64,000 nt of DNA from positions 1 through 64,000 of the forward strand of contig NZ_BAVS01000001.1 of assembly GCF_000521485.1 (NCBI RefSeq), in the 5' to 3' direction. The position numbers and the translations under genes are program-made. The notes beneath the pieces are model-generated. The model was not told the DNA's origin and searched no databases. It saw only the letters and a list, made by a program, of their open reading frames with translations. This DNA is from Gracilibacillus boraciitolerans JCM 21714. GTDB taxonomy: Bacteria; Bacillota; Bacilli; Bacillales; Amphibacillaceae. Below, one piece after another: positions 50,097-58,540 of the stretch (positions within the stretch are counted from its first letter, which is position 1; each line of letters begins with the position of its first letter).

Positions 50097-50137
50097 AAAA
50101 ACCTCTCCGATCCAATATGGATGGAAGAGGTTTTTTT
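50097..50137. terminator. Bidirectional terminator between converging genes
   Basis: Stem around AAAACCTCT / AGAGGTTTT with T runs on both sides; serves the reductase gene and the HD-GYP gene. Confidence 0.8.
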
Positions 50138-51617
50138 ATACTTTTAAATAATCAAGAAACAATTCGACAAACTCTTCATCCCATTGTGTACCTTTTCCAT
50201 CTTTTAAAATGGCGATTGCCTTCTCTTGTGTAAAGCCTTTTCGATATGGCCGATCTGATGTCATAGCATCAAAAGCGTCTGCTACTGCCATAATTCTTCC
50301 AAACAAGGGAATATCGTTACCTTTTAACTGATCAGGATATCCTTTTCCGTCATAACGTTCATGATGATGGCGCACTCCATTTAAATATGGTTTAATACTA
50401 GAAATCGGGGTAACCTGTTTTAAAATTTCATACCCATAAATCGGATGTTTCTTAATTTCTGCAAACTCTTCATCCGTTAATTTCCCATCTTTTAATAAAA
50501 TCTTATCTGGAATACCGATCTTCCCAATATCATGTAGCAGCGCAGATTTGCGTAAATTCGATATTTGCAGTTCATCAAGATTTGCTCGTTTTGCAATTTC
50601 CACTGAGAACATTGCGACACGTTCGGTATGACCAGCTGTGTAGGAGTCTTTGGCATCTAAAGCTGCTGCAAGAGTGGTGATCAGACTCTCTGATAAATTA
50701 ATATTTAATTGATCTCTTTCCTTAATTCCATCTACCATTTGATTAAAGCCTAATGTTAATCTGGAAAATTCATCTGAATAGATTTCATCCGTTTTCTTTA
50801 AGCTACCGGATTGTACGGAACGCATATCATCTTTTAATTGTTCGATTGGTTGCTCTATTCCTTTGTATAATAAGTAAGAGGCAACAATTGCAAAGACAAT
50901 ATTAATCACCATAACCACAATTGCCCATTCCCAATATTCACCCAAGGTACCATTGGAGATTTCCTGAAATCGGATTTGAGATGCTAAGCCAAATAAAAGT
51001 AATGGAAAGATGCCAATGAAAATGCTACTTATTTGAAACTTTCTTTTTAATGAAATAACTATTCTGCCTTCTAAAGAAAGTTTCTTATTATATTTTTCTT
51101 CTGCCAGCTTCACTATTTCCTTCATCACAGATTGAACTGCAGTTGTCGTAAGGAAAAATTCGATTAATGCATGCATTCCCGCTACTAAAATGGCGCCAAT
51201 TACAGCCAATAAAATATAGTAAGCTGGAATCGTTAAGTCACCTGTATAAATAAGTATGTTTGTAAGCAAGATTGCCGGAATGCTAAGTCCTAAAAGATGA
51301 GGACCAAAAATACGCTTCATCGCAAAGATCGGAAATTTATTAGCAGTTTCGAATCCTTCCTGAATAGTGGAATAGGATAGTTGTGATTGCGAGAATATTG
51401 CTTTTATCGGTTGAATATCTTTAGTGAATTGTCGATATTCCACTGTAAACATAATAATTAATGAAAAAAGTAAAATTGCTGTCAGTATAATAATATCCTT
51501 TTGACTTAAGGATAATGTGTGAAAAATAAAAACACCGCCAACACCTAAAACAGCAAGCAATGAACCTATTATATAATTTCTCAGTAGGATTTTAATGAAA
51601 GATTGATAGATTATCAA
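50136..51617 (-). CDS. HD-GYP phosphodiesterase with membrane and HAMP domains
   Basis: 493 residues. About six membrane helices in the first ~250 residues, a HAMP-like linker (~260-310), then an HD-GYP domain: HTERVA, LHDIGKIGIPDKIL, HPIYGYEIL, HHERYDGKGYP and DAFDAMTSDRPYR. The GYP in the KGYP segment supports hydrolysis of cyclic di-GMP. TTG 51617 follows a G-rich ribosome site that is a G6 run on this strand. A diguanylate-cyclase gene lies 1.5 kb away on the other strand. Confidence 0.85.
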   Translation of the reverse strand: MIIYQSFIKILLRNYIIGSLLAVLGVGGVFIFHTLSLSQKDIIILTAILLFSLIIMFTVEYRQFTKDIQPIKAIFSQSQLSYSTIQEGFETANKFPIFAMKRIFGPHLLGLSIPAILLTNILIYTGDLTIPAYYILLAVIGAILVAGMHALIEFFLTTTAVQSVMKEIVKLAEEKYNKKLSLEGRIVISLKRKFQISSIFIGIFPLLLFGLASQIRFQEISNGTLGEYWEWAIVVMVINIVFAIVASYLLYKGIEQPIEQLKDDMRSVQSGSLKKTDEIYSDEFSRLTLGFNQMVDGIKERDQLNINLSESLITTLAAALDAKDSYTAGHTERVAMFSVEIAKRANLDELQISNLRKSALLHDIGKIGIPDKILLKDGKLTDEEFAEIKKHPIYGYEILKQVTPISSIKPYLNGVRHHHERYDGKGYPDQLKGNDIPLFGRIMAVADAFDAMTSDRPYRKGFTQEKAIAILKDGKGTQWDEEFVELFLDYLKV

Positions 51618-51760
51618 TGATGATACCCCCCTTTTGTAAAAATGATCAATTCTTGTTGTACTAAAAAGATACCATATTATGATTAAAAGTAATAGAACTA
51701 TTTATCTAATTTATCAAAATATATTGAAATGAAGTATAATTTCATAGTCAATATACCTAT

Positions 51761-52870
51761 TTAAATCATACCTTTAGCGATAGCTGCAAACTGGAGTTTT
51801 TCTATCGATTGACAATACTGTCTGGTCATGTCAGTCTGTAAATCTTTTTCATGCTTTTTCAAATAGCCGATTACTTGCCATTTAGAAAACCAATCGCCAT
51901 TTTCAGCAGCAACTTGAGTGGAATTAGGCCACGAGCTGGATAGTACTGGACTATAAATACGTGCTGAAGCAGATATTACTTTACAGTTCTCGATCATAGG
52001 GTTTTGAAGTTTTCCTGGTAAATTTTCATTGATTGGATGAAATAATTGAGGCCAAAAGTCAGATCTTGAACCAGTATGTGTGTGATTTTTTGCCCAATCA
52101 AAGATGGTTAAATAGTACATGTTATCGAAGACTATTTGGTATAATCGTTTTCCTAACAAAATTCGTTCCTCTAAAGATGCAAAGTGATGGACCGATTGAC
52201 CTAAAAGTTTTATTTTTTGCTTATCATGATATGGAAAAAGGATCTGATTTAACTGCAGGAAATCCTGTATTTTAAATTCAGCTGATTTTAAAATCGATTT
52301 TTGATATGTTGTATGCTGAATCACTCTTTTTTCGATATAGCTTTGCTCATTAATAATTAGAGCAGTCGATAATAAATATTTATTTCGATAGTGATAAAAA
52401 TGATTCCACAATACTTCCATAAAATAAGAAACACCACATGAAGTCAACAAATGAAAAAGATTAGTTTGTTGTTGTATGCTTTCTTTGTATAATAAAAGTT
52501 GCGGGTAAGCATCTTGAAATATTAACCAATTAGCACGTTCTAAGAAATTGAAAAATGTTTCTTTCTCTTTATCTGTAATTAAAGCAGATAAAAAACTTCC
52601 TTGTAAATCTGTCATATTCCAGCCGGCATTTCTAGATACTAAATGTGCTAAAAAAGCCCATTCAATCTCGGGAAATTCTTTGTAAAATTCGAGATATGCC
52701 TTTGTCCTTGTAATATTGTTAAGGTTTAATCTACTTGTTTTTCTTTTTGTTTCTTGAATGATTTCGCGCTCTTTGCTATTAATAAACACCTTTTGAGGAG
52801 TTTGTTTAAGCTTTTCTTTTATTTCTAATAATGCAGGGTCTCTATTTATAAATGTAAAAATATTCAGCAC
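51761..52870 (-). CDS. DUF2515 family protein (YppC type)
   Basis: 369 residues, soluble, helix-rich, with the family block WAFLAHLVSRNAGWNMTDLQG near residue 75 and a long conserved stretch through the middle (YLTIFDWAKNHTHTGSRSDFWPQLF). YppC homologues are conserved in Bacilli and uncharacterised. The printed GTG start lies directly on the AGGAG, so the true start may be slightly downstream at a rare codon. Monocistronic. Confidence 0.75.
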   Translation of the reverse strand: MLNIFTFINRDPALLEIKEKLKQTPQKVFINSKEREIIQETKRKTSRLNLNNITRTKAYLEFYKEFPEIEWAFLAHLVSRNAGWNMTDLQGSFLSALITDKEKETFFNFLERANWLIFQDAYPQLLLYKESIQQQTNLFHLLTSCGVSYFMEVLWNHFYHYRNKYLLSTALIINEQSYIEKRVIQHTTYQKSILKSAEFKIQDFLQLNQILFPYHDKQKIKLLGQSVHHFASLEERILLGKRLYQIVFDNMYYLTIFDWAKNHTHTGSRSDFWPQLFHPINENLPGKLQNPMIENCKVISASARIYSPVLSSSWPNSTQVAAENGDWFSKWQVIGYLKKHEKDLQTDMTRQYCQSIEKLQFAAIAKGMI

Positions 52871-53113
52871 CTCCTAAACCGGATAGAAATACGCTATAGT
52901 GTTTGTTTCTTTTATGCGGAATATTCTATTTTTCCTATAGTAGTGTAGGAATAAGTTAAGTTGCGAGCATCGTTATTTACATCGGTTGTAGAACTATAGT
53001 ATAATTTTATAGTGCGTAAATCATCATTTATTGTATTATTTTGTCGAAAAAGTTTATTTTAAAAACAAGAAAATTCATGTTTCTTTGAATTAGAGAAAGA
53101 ATAGGTGAGTATT
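52871..53113. other. Divergent intergenic region
   Basis: AT-rich; shared upstream region of the DUF2515 and GGDEF genes. No specific site recognised. Confidence 0.4.
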
Positions 53114-54304
53114 ATGTACAGGCAGGGAAGAATGGCAGCAGTAATAATTACTTTACTATGCATAGTGCTTCTTCTTTACAACTATTTTATGTTTAACAGT
53201 GTGGAAATATCATCGGTTGTTGTATATGTATTGATCATTATGATTGTTTGGTGGATAGGCGGCAAATTTGATGACACGATAAATAATAATCTAGTTCTGG
53301 AAAGTAGTAAAGCAGATCTTACACGTGAAATGAAGCAGGTTACAAAAGAGCTACAGGTATATGAGCATTATTTTAAGTCATTTGAAGGTGGCGCCTTGTT
53401 TACCTATGATTTAATTGAACGGGATACTAGATGTTCTATAAGGATCGAACAGTTATTTGGCTTTACCCAAAATCAATTTAATTCTAATGTAGAATTATGG
53501 AAAGATCTTGTGCATCCTGATGATATGGATTGCGTTCAGGAAAAAGAGTCATTGTTGTATAAGGGAAATAGTGTCGAAATGGAGTTTAGAGTAGTACATC
53601 CTTCTCAAGGGGAAAAATGGATTAGAAAAATTTCAAATCCAGTGACCAACCCTTCTGGAGAAGTTACTAGAATTAACGGTCAATTTATGGATGTAACTAA
53701 GCACAAGCAACTTGAAATTGAACTACGACGAATGGCATATTTTGATGATTTAACAGACTTGCCTAATCGGAAGATGTTAGATCGTCATATTCAAAAAGCA
53801 TTAGCAAGATCCAAACGTCATAACTATAGTCTTTCAATAATGTTTATTGACATAGACGACTTTAAAAAAGTGAATGATACCCTTGGACACAGTGCGGGTG
53901 ATCATTTATTAAAGGATGTTGTACAACGATTTAGTCAAAGTACGAGGGAAGAAGATTTAATTGCCCGAATAGGTGGAGATGAGTTTATTGTCGTACTCGA
54001 AGAAACGAGTAAGGATGAGATAGAAGATATAGCAAATAGACTAATAGCAAATATCATTAAACCTTATACTATAGATGGCAAAGAAGTACAAATCTCGGTA
54101 AGTATAGGGGTTAGCATGTATCCTGAAAACGGTGATCATAAAGAAGAGCTCATTCAACGTGCAGATAAGGCGATGTATTATGCAAAAAATAATGGTAAAA
54201 ATAACTATAAGCTGTATACAGTAGATTTGCAGGATGTCACATTGAGTGATGAAAGTATTTTTTCGAGATGGTTTAATAGAATCCAACATTCCTTAAAATC
54301 ATAA
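53114..54304 (+). CDS. Diguanylate cyclase with PAS domain
   Basis: 396 residues from ATG 53114 (AGGTGAG just upstream; an in-frame GTG at 53105 is inside it). Two N-terminal membrane helices, a PAS_3 domain (FGFTQNQFNSNVELWKDLVHPDD), then GGDEF: LPNRKMLDRHI and IARIGGDEFIVVLEE with all catalytic residues. REED just before, eight residues upstream, forms the RxxD product-inhibition site. It should make cyclic di-GMP, opposing the nearby HD-GYP protein. Confidence 0.88.
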   Translation: MYRQGRMAAVIITLLCIVLLLYNYFMFNSVEISSVVVYVLIIMIVWWIGGKFDDTINNNLVLESSKADLTREMKQVTKELQVYEHYFKSFEGGALFTYDLIERDTRCSIRIEQLFGFTQNQFNSNVELWKDLVHPDDMDCVQEKESLLYKGNSVEMEFRVVHPSQGEKWIRKISNPVTNPSGEVTRINGQFMDVTKHKQLEIELRRMAYFDDLTDLPNRKMLDRHIQKALARSKRHNYSLSIMFIDIDDFKKVNDTLGHSAGDHLLKDVVQRFSQSTREEDLIARIGGDEFIVVLEETSKDEIEDIANRLIANIIKPYTIDGKEVQISVSIGVSMYPENGDHKEELIQRADKAMYYAKNNGKNNYKLYTVDLQDVTLSDESIFSRWFNRIQHSLKS

Positions 54305-54351
54305 ATAGACGAACACTCAGTGGAAACATTTTCACTTATTTGTTTAGTTTG

Positions 54352-54383
54352 CTCACTGACCATAATAGGGTCAGTGAGTTTTT
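54352..54383 (+). terminator. Rho-independent terminator after the GGDEF gene
   Basis: Perfect 10-bp stem CTCACTGACC / GGTCAGTGAG plus TTTTT. Confidence 0.85.
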
Positions 54384-54547
54384 AATGTTTATACATATTT
54401 TCATTTAACATAGAATTATTTCTCGGGTATGCTTGTTCTGATTTTTTAACACACTTCTATATTTTACGAAAATTGTAAAAATAAAAAACAATTTTAAATG
54501 AATGTGGTAGGATGGTAGTAGAAGTCTACAAGAATGAGGTTGAATAT

Positions 54548-55384
54548 ATGAAAAGAGGAATAAAATATATGATCTGGATTGGTTTTATCATCTTATTATT
54601 AAGTTTACTATTAAAAATTTATCACGATACCAATTATTTTAAAGTGAAAACTCTCATGATCACATCTGATCAAATACAAGAAAATCAATCAATTTCTATT
54701 TTACATCTGACAGATTTACATAATAAGCAATTTGATGAGCAAAATCAACGATTATTGAATAAAATTAAATCGTTACAGACTGATATTATTGTAATAACAG
54801 GAGATGTCATAGATCGAGATACAGAACAGATGGATGATGTCTTATCTTTCATAGAGAAAGTAGCAGCTTTCAATCCAGATACGTATTATGTCACAGGAAA
54901 CCATGAATGGGGTAATCCTTTAAGAGAGAAATTCTTTGAAGGAATTTTAAAAAGTGGCGTTCATTACTTAGATAATAAAAACGCAGCCATTGAAATAAAC
55001 AATGTTCTCTTTCAATTAGCAGGTATAGGGGGGGATTCTTCTACAGGGCACTCAGATATGGAAGCAGCGTTAAGAGGCTTAGATGATCGCTACTTTACCA
55101 TTCTTTTAGCACATGCACCAGAAGTAATCGTGAACCATTACCCACAAAAGGTTGATTTGACTTTAAGCGGCCACACACACGGTGGCCAGATTCGCTTGCC
55201 GTTTATCGGTGCAGTCATTGCGCCTGGTCAGGGACTCTTTCCTGAATATGATCAAGGATTATTCCAAATAAATGAGCAACAGCAACTATATATTGATAGT
55301 GGATTGGGTACCAGTACGCTTGATATACGCTTATTTAATCAAAGTCAAATGACCTTGATTACCGTTAAGGGTGAAAATGGATGA
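54548..55384 (+). CDS. Membrane-anchored metallophosphoesterase (YkuE-like)
   Basis: 278 residues from ATG 54548. One N-terminal membrane helix (YMIWIGFIILLLSLLL), then calcineurin-like motifs LHLTDLHNKQF, ITGDVIDRD, VTGNHEW, LAHAPE and LSGHTHGGQIRLP. Similar to YkuE, a wall- or membrane-facing phosphodiesterase. A G7 run (55028) gives AGIGGDSSTG. Overlaps the start of the CPBP gene by four bases. Confidence 0.83.
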   Translation: MKRGIKYMIWIGFIILLLSLLLKIYHDTNYFKVKTLMITSDQIQENQSISILHLTDLHNKQFDEQNQRLLNKIKSLQTDIIVITGDVIDRDTEQMDDVLSFIEKVAAFNPDTYYVTGNHEWGNPLREKFFEGILKSGVHYLDNKNAAIEINNVLFQLAGIGGDSSTGHSDMEAALRGLDDRYFTILLAHAPEVIVNHYPQKVDLTLSGHTHGGQIRLPFIGAVIAPGQGLFPEYDQGLFQINEQQQLYIDSGLGTSTLDIRLFNQSQMTLITVKGENG

Positions 55385-56040
55385 AACGTTTAATAATATT
55401 AGTAATTTTGGCTTGTATAACAATGGCGTGTGTCGAATTATACTTAACTCCTAATTATATGTTAAAGTCACTAATTAAACTCGTTATTTTTTTAGTGCTG
55501 CCTTTTGTGTTTATTCGATTTGTAGTAAAAATTTCCTTTAAAGAATTATTCTCATTAAAATTCAATGATTTAAAAGTAGCTAGTCTATTAGCAACTGGGG
55601 TATTCCTCCTTATTTTAACAGCATATTTTTCATTTAATGGTTTTTTTGATTTTTCTAAAGTTACCGTTATGTTAGAAAATAATATTGGAGTCGATAAAAC
55701 AAATTTTATATTTGTCGCTATCTATATTGCCATCGTTAACTCTTTATTAGAGGAATTTTTCTTTAGAGGCTTTGCATTTTTAACATTATTACGATTTTCC
55801 ACAAGACGAATAGCGTACCTGTTTAGTGCAGGTATGTTCGCCATTTATCATATTGCGATGATGACGGACTGGTTTTCCATTTGGTTATTTGTGTTGATTT
55901 TGATCAGTTTATTTATTGCAGGCTTATTATTCAATCGTTTAGACGAAAAAGCGGATAGTATACTGCCTTCCTGGATCGTACATATCAGTGCTAATATATC
56001 CATTAACCTGATTGGTATGATGCTTTTCGGCATCATATAA
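55381..56040 (+). CDS. CPBP-family intramembrane metalloprotease
   Basis: 219 residues, about seven membrane helices. Contains the Abi/CAAX motifs NSLLEEFFFRGF (Glu-Glu and Arg) and FAIYHIA (His), and a late IVHISANI. Members process prenylated proteins or bacteriocins, or act as immunity proteins. Begins in the ATGA overlap of the upstream phosphoesterase, so it is in the same operon. Confidence 0.8.
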   Translation: MKRLIILVILACITMACVELYLTPNYMLKSLIKLVIFLVLPFVFIRFVVKISFKELFSLKFNDLKVASLLATGVFLLILTAYFSFNGFFDFSKVTVMLENNIGVDKTNFIFVAIYIAIVNSLLEEFFFRGFAFLTLLRFSTRRIAYLFSAGMFAIYHIAMMTDWFSIWLFVLILISLFIAGLLFNRLDEKADSILPSWIVHISANISINLIGMMLFGII

Positions 56041-56477
56041 TTGATCAATGAAATTAATGACTAAGAATTTATTATTTTGAAAAAAGTAAACTGACATTTG
56101 CTTATATTTCAATACGTCTTTAAACCTTTAAATAAAAACTTTAAAAAAATTAGTAGATAATGCAGGAAAATAGGGATATATATCGAATATTACTTTTAAG
56201 AAGATTATTTATAATTCCCGTAAATTCATGAAATTTATATCTGCTCATGAGAAGCAACATTTAACTAAATGAATCAGCTGGATAAGATGAAATCTTTTTT
56301 CACTATAATACTCTTAGGGTAGAATAACGCCTGCCTAAAGTAATTTTTAAGGTTTGTTCTTTTTTGACGAAAGTAGGTCGTTTTATGCGGTTTCCCGGGT
56401 AATATTTGTTCTGAAGAAAGTATAATAACTGAAATAACAGATGAAAGATCACAGCTGTTATTTCAGTTTTCAAGTCA
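56041..56477. other. Intergenic between converging transcripts
   Basis: No gene. AT-rich apart from the terminator near its right end. Confidence 0.5.
56427..56468. terminator. Bidirectional terminator next to comER
   Basis: Perfect 14-bp stem AACTGAAATAACAG / CTGTTATTTCAGTT with a 14-base loop and T run beyond. Confidence 0.85.
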
Positions 56478-57311
56478 TTAATGATTAATTTTGGCAGCGA
56501 TCATTTCCTTATCTTCTTTAAATTTATGATGTGTTTGTTGAATTAATTCTTTAAATAAGCCATCCATATTCTTTTCCATAGAAGCAATACCAACTCCGGT
56601 AACTCCACCTTTAACACAGACCTTATCAATCAATTCATTTAAGGTGAAATGATTTTCGGCAAGTAATTTCCCAAACCCGATAAACATCTTTTCCATAAGT
56701 AATGTTGCTTGCTCTGGGGGGGAAACCTCTGTTAAATTAATTGCTTCCTGAATGTAGTTTTCAGCTAAAAACGCAAAAAAAGCTGGACCACATGACACGA
56801 TATCAGAGGCTATTCTCATAATATTTTCCTCAATTTCAAGCGGCTCTGAAAAGTAATGACACCTCTTTAAAAATAGTTCTTTTTGATATGAATCGATTGT
56901 TTGACCAAATGTTACTAAGGTAACACCTGCTAATGCATAGTTTGTAATGCTTGGAACCATTCGTGCCACCTGGCAATTTACGATTGATTCGATATCACAT
57001 ATCGATAATGCACTAGTAATGGATACTAATAAATGCTCATCTTCTAAAATAGGCTTTAATTCATTTAAAACATCGATCATATCAGCTGGTTTTACACATA
57101 AGAAAATGGTATCAACCTCGTTAATTAATTCAAATATATTTTCTTTGACATGAATGCTTGGATATTTCTCTTGGATCGCATACGCTTTAGCTATCGTTCG
57201 ATTGGTAATATAAAGGTCTTCTTGCTTCAATAATTCAGATTCTAAAAAAGCGGTGATTAAGACTTCCCCCCCCATGTTCCCCCCCGTACCGATTAAACCC
57301 CCCCATTTCAT
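56478..57311 (-). CDS. comER: Late competence protein ComER (ProC-like)
   Basis: 277 residues of the pyrroline-5-carboxylate reductase fold. Its place, divergent from comEA, identifies it as ComER rather than ProC. The N-terminus reads MKWGGLIGTGGNMGGEVLI, where relatives have a single G at each of the three places (MKxGxIGTGNMGxxLI): three expanded GC tracts (57266, 57279 and 57298) in 40 bases. FLCVKPADMID and CVKGGVTGVGIASME are normal. A further G run (56716) gives VSPPEQA. If the printed sequence were real, the nucleotide-binding loop would be spoiled. Confidence 0.85.
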   Translation of the reverse strand: MKWGGLIGTGGNMGGEVLITAFLESELLKQEDLYITNRTIAKAYAIQEKYPSIHVKENIFELINEVDTIFLCVKPADMIDVLNELKPILEDEHLLVSITSALSICDIESIVNCQVARMVPSITNYALAGVTLVTFGQTIDSYQKELFLKRCHYFSEPLEIEENIMRIASDIVSCGPAFFAFLAENYIQEAINLTEVSPPEQATLLMEKMFIGFGKLLAENHFTLNELIDKVCVKGGVTGVGIASMEKNMDGLFKELIQQTHHKFKEDKEMIAAKINH

Positions 57312-57389
57312 TTTGTTCGCCTCCTTCGATAATTTCTTACCAATATCCTATGAACAACTTTACTATTCTATGATAAAGGAATGATTTTG

Positions 57390-57984
57390 ATGTCTTGGTT
57401 AATTAAAAACTGGTATATTCTCTTAATAGCAATTGCCATTGTAATTTGGCTTACGGTGGAACCGACAGCTGAGAATCTCGAGCAGTCATCGATAGATTTA
57501 ACCGAAGAAACTGATTTAGGAAATACTATAGAGGAAGAAATAGAAGAACCAAAAAAATTAATATATATGGTTGATATTAAAGGAGCAATCAAAAATCCTG
57601 GGGGTATATCAAGTAAATGAGTCAGATCGGGTCAAAGATGTAATCGAAACTGCAGGTGGTTTCCTTGAAAATGCTGAAGCGGAAGCGATTAATTTAGCGG
57701 AACGAATATATGATGAAATGGTAATTTACGTTCCGACTGCAGGTGAAGATAAAGCTAATATAGAGCTTAACAGTACAAGTAATGATACTAATAAAATAAA
57801 AATTAATACGGCAACTGCTGAAGAAATCCAAACCATACCAGGGATAGGGGAGGTTAAAGCAAATGAGATCGTGACATATCGAGAAACATATGGACGATTT
57901 GAAAAAATGGAAGACTTAACAAATGTCTCCGGGATAGGTGAAAAAACGGTGGAAAAAATCGAAGCTTATGTGAGGATTCCGTAA
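57390..57984 (+). CDS. comEA: Competence protein ComEA (one frame error)
   Basis: About 198 residues corrected. DNA receptor for transformation: N-terminal membrane anchor (NWYILLIAIAIVIWL), a SLBB-type middle (YMVDIKGAIKNPGVYQVNES), and a double helix-hairpin-helix DNA-binding end (INTATAEEIQTIPGIGEVKA and NVSGIGEKTVEKI). An extra G in the G5 at 57600-57604 breaks the frame within the NPGVYQV segment. Start ATG 57390 follows AAAGGA; ATG 57381 is too close. Confidence 0.9.
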
Positions 57985-58054
57985 TTTATTGACGCAAAGC
58001 TTATCTATCGGTACAATTTCACTATATTGTTTGAAATAGAAAGGTTGAGGATAT

Positions 58055-58507
58055 ATGGAAAGAATTTCTTGGCACCAGTATTTTATGGCTCAGAGTCACT
58101 TGTTAGCTTTACGGAGTACGTGCCAACGACTAATGGTAGGTGCGACAATTGTGCGCGATAAAAGGATAATTGCGGGTGGGTATAATGGAAGTGTATCTGG
58201 AAGTGTTCATTGTATTGATGAAGGCTGTTATATTATTGATGGTCATTGTGTGAGAACCATTCACGCAGAGATGAATGCATTGTTACAATGTGCTAAATTT
58301 GGAGCGTCTACAGATAAGGCAGAGATTTATGTTACCCATTTTCCTTGTCTTAATTGCTGCAAAGCCATCATACAAAGTGGCATTAAGACAGTCTATTATG
58401 CAGAGGACTATAAAAATCATCCCTATGCGATAGATTTGTTTAAAGAAGCAAATGTGCAAGTAGAGAAAGTTGAATTAGATCAACATTATATAAGTTTAAA
58501 ACCATAA
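58055..58507 (+). CDS. comEB: dCMP deaminase-type protein ComEB
   Basis: 150 residues. Zinc deaminase motifs HAEMNALLQC and PCLNCCKAI, plus an N-terminal helix with LRSTCQRLMVGA. Converts dCMP to dUMP in relatives; its part in competence is unclear. Second gene of the comE cluster, 70 bases after comEA and 33 before comEC. Confidence 0.92.
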   Translation: MERISWHQYFMAQSHLLALRSTCQRLMVGATIVRDKRIIAGGYNGSVSGSVHCIDEGCYIIDGHCVRTIHAEMNALLQCAKFGASTDKAEIYVTHFPCLNCCKAIIQSGIKTVYYAEDYKNHPYAIDLFKEANVQVEKVELDQHYISLKP

Positions 58508-58540
58508 GAATTCTCTAAGAAAAGAGGAGGTGATTCATTT

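Noticed and set aside
56478-57311. Assignment as proline biosynthesis gene proC
   Set aside because: Fold is shared, but the divergent position next to comEA-comEB-comEC identifies ComER.
57600-57604. Programmed ribosomal frameshift in comEA
   Set aside because: No slippery heptamer with a downstream structure stands out, and a one-base G excess of the same kind occurs in several unrelated genes.
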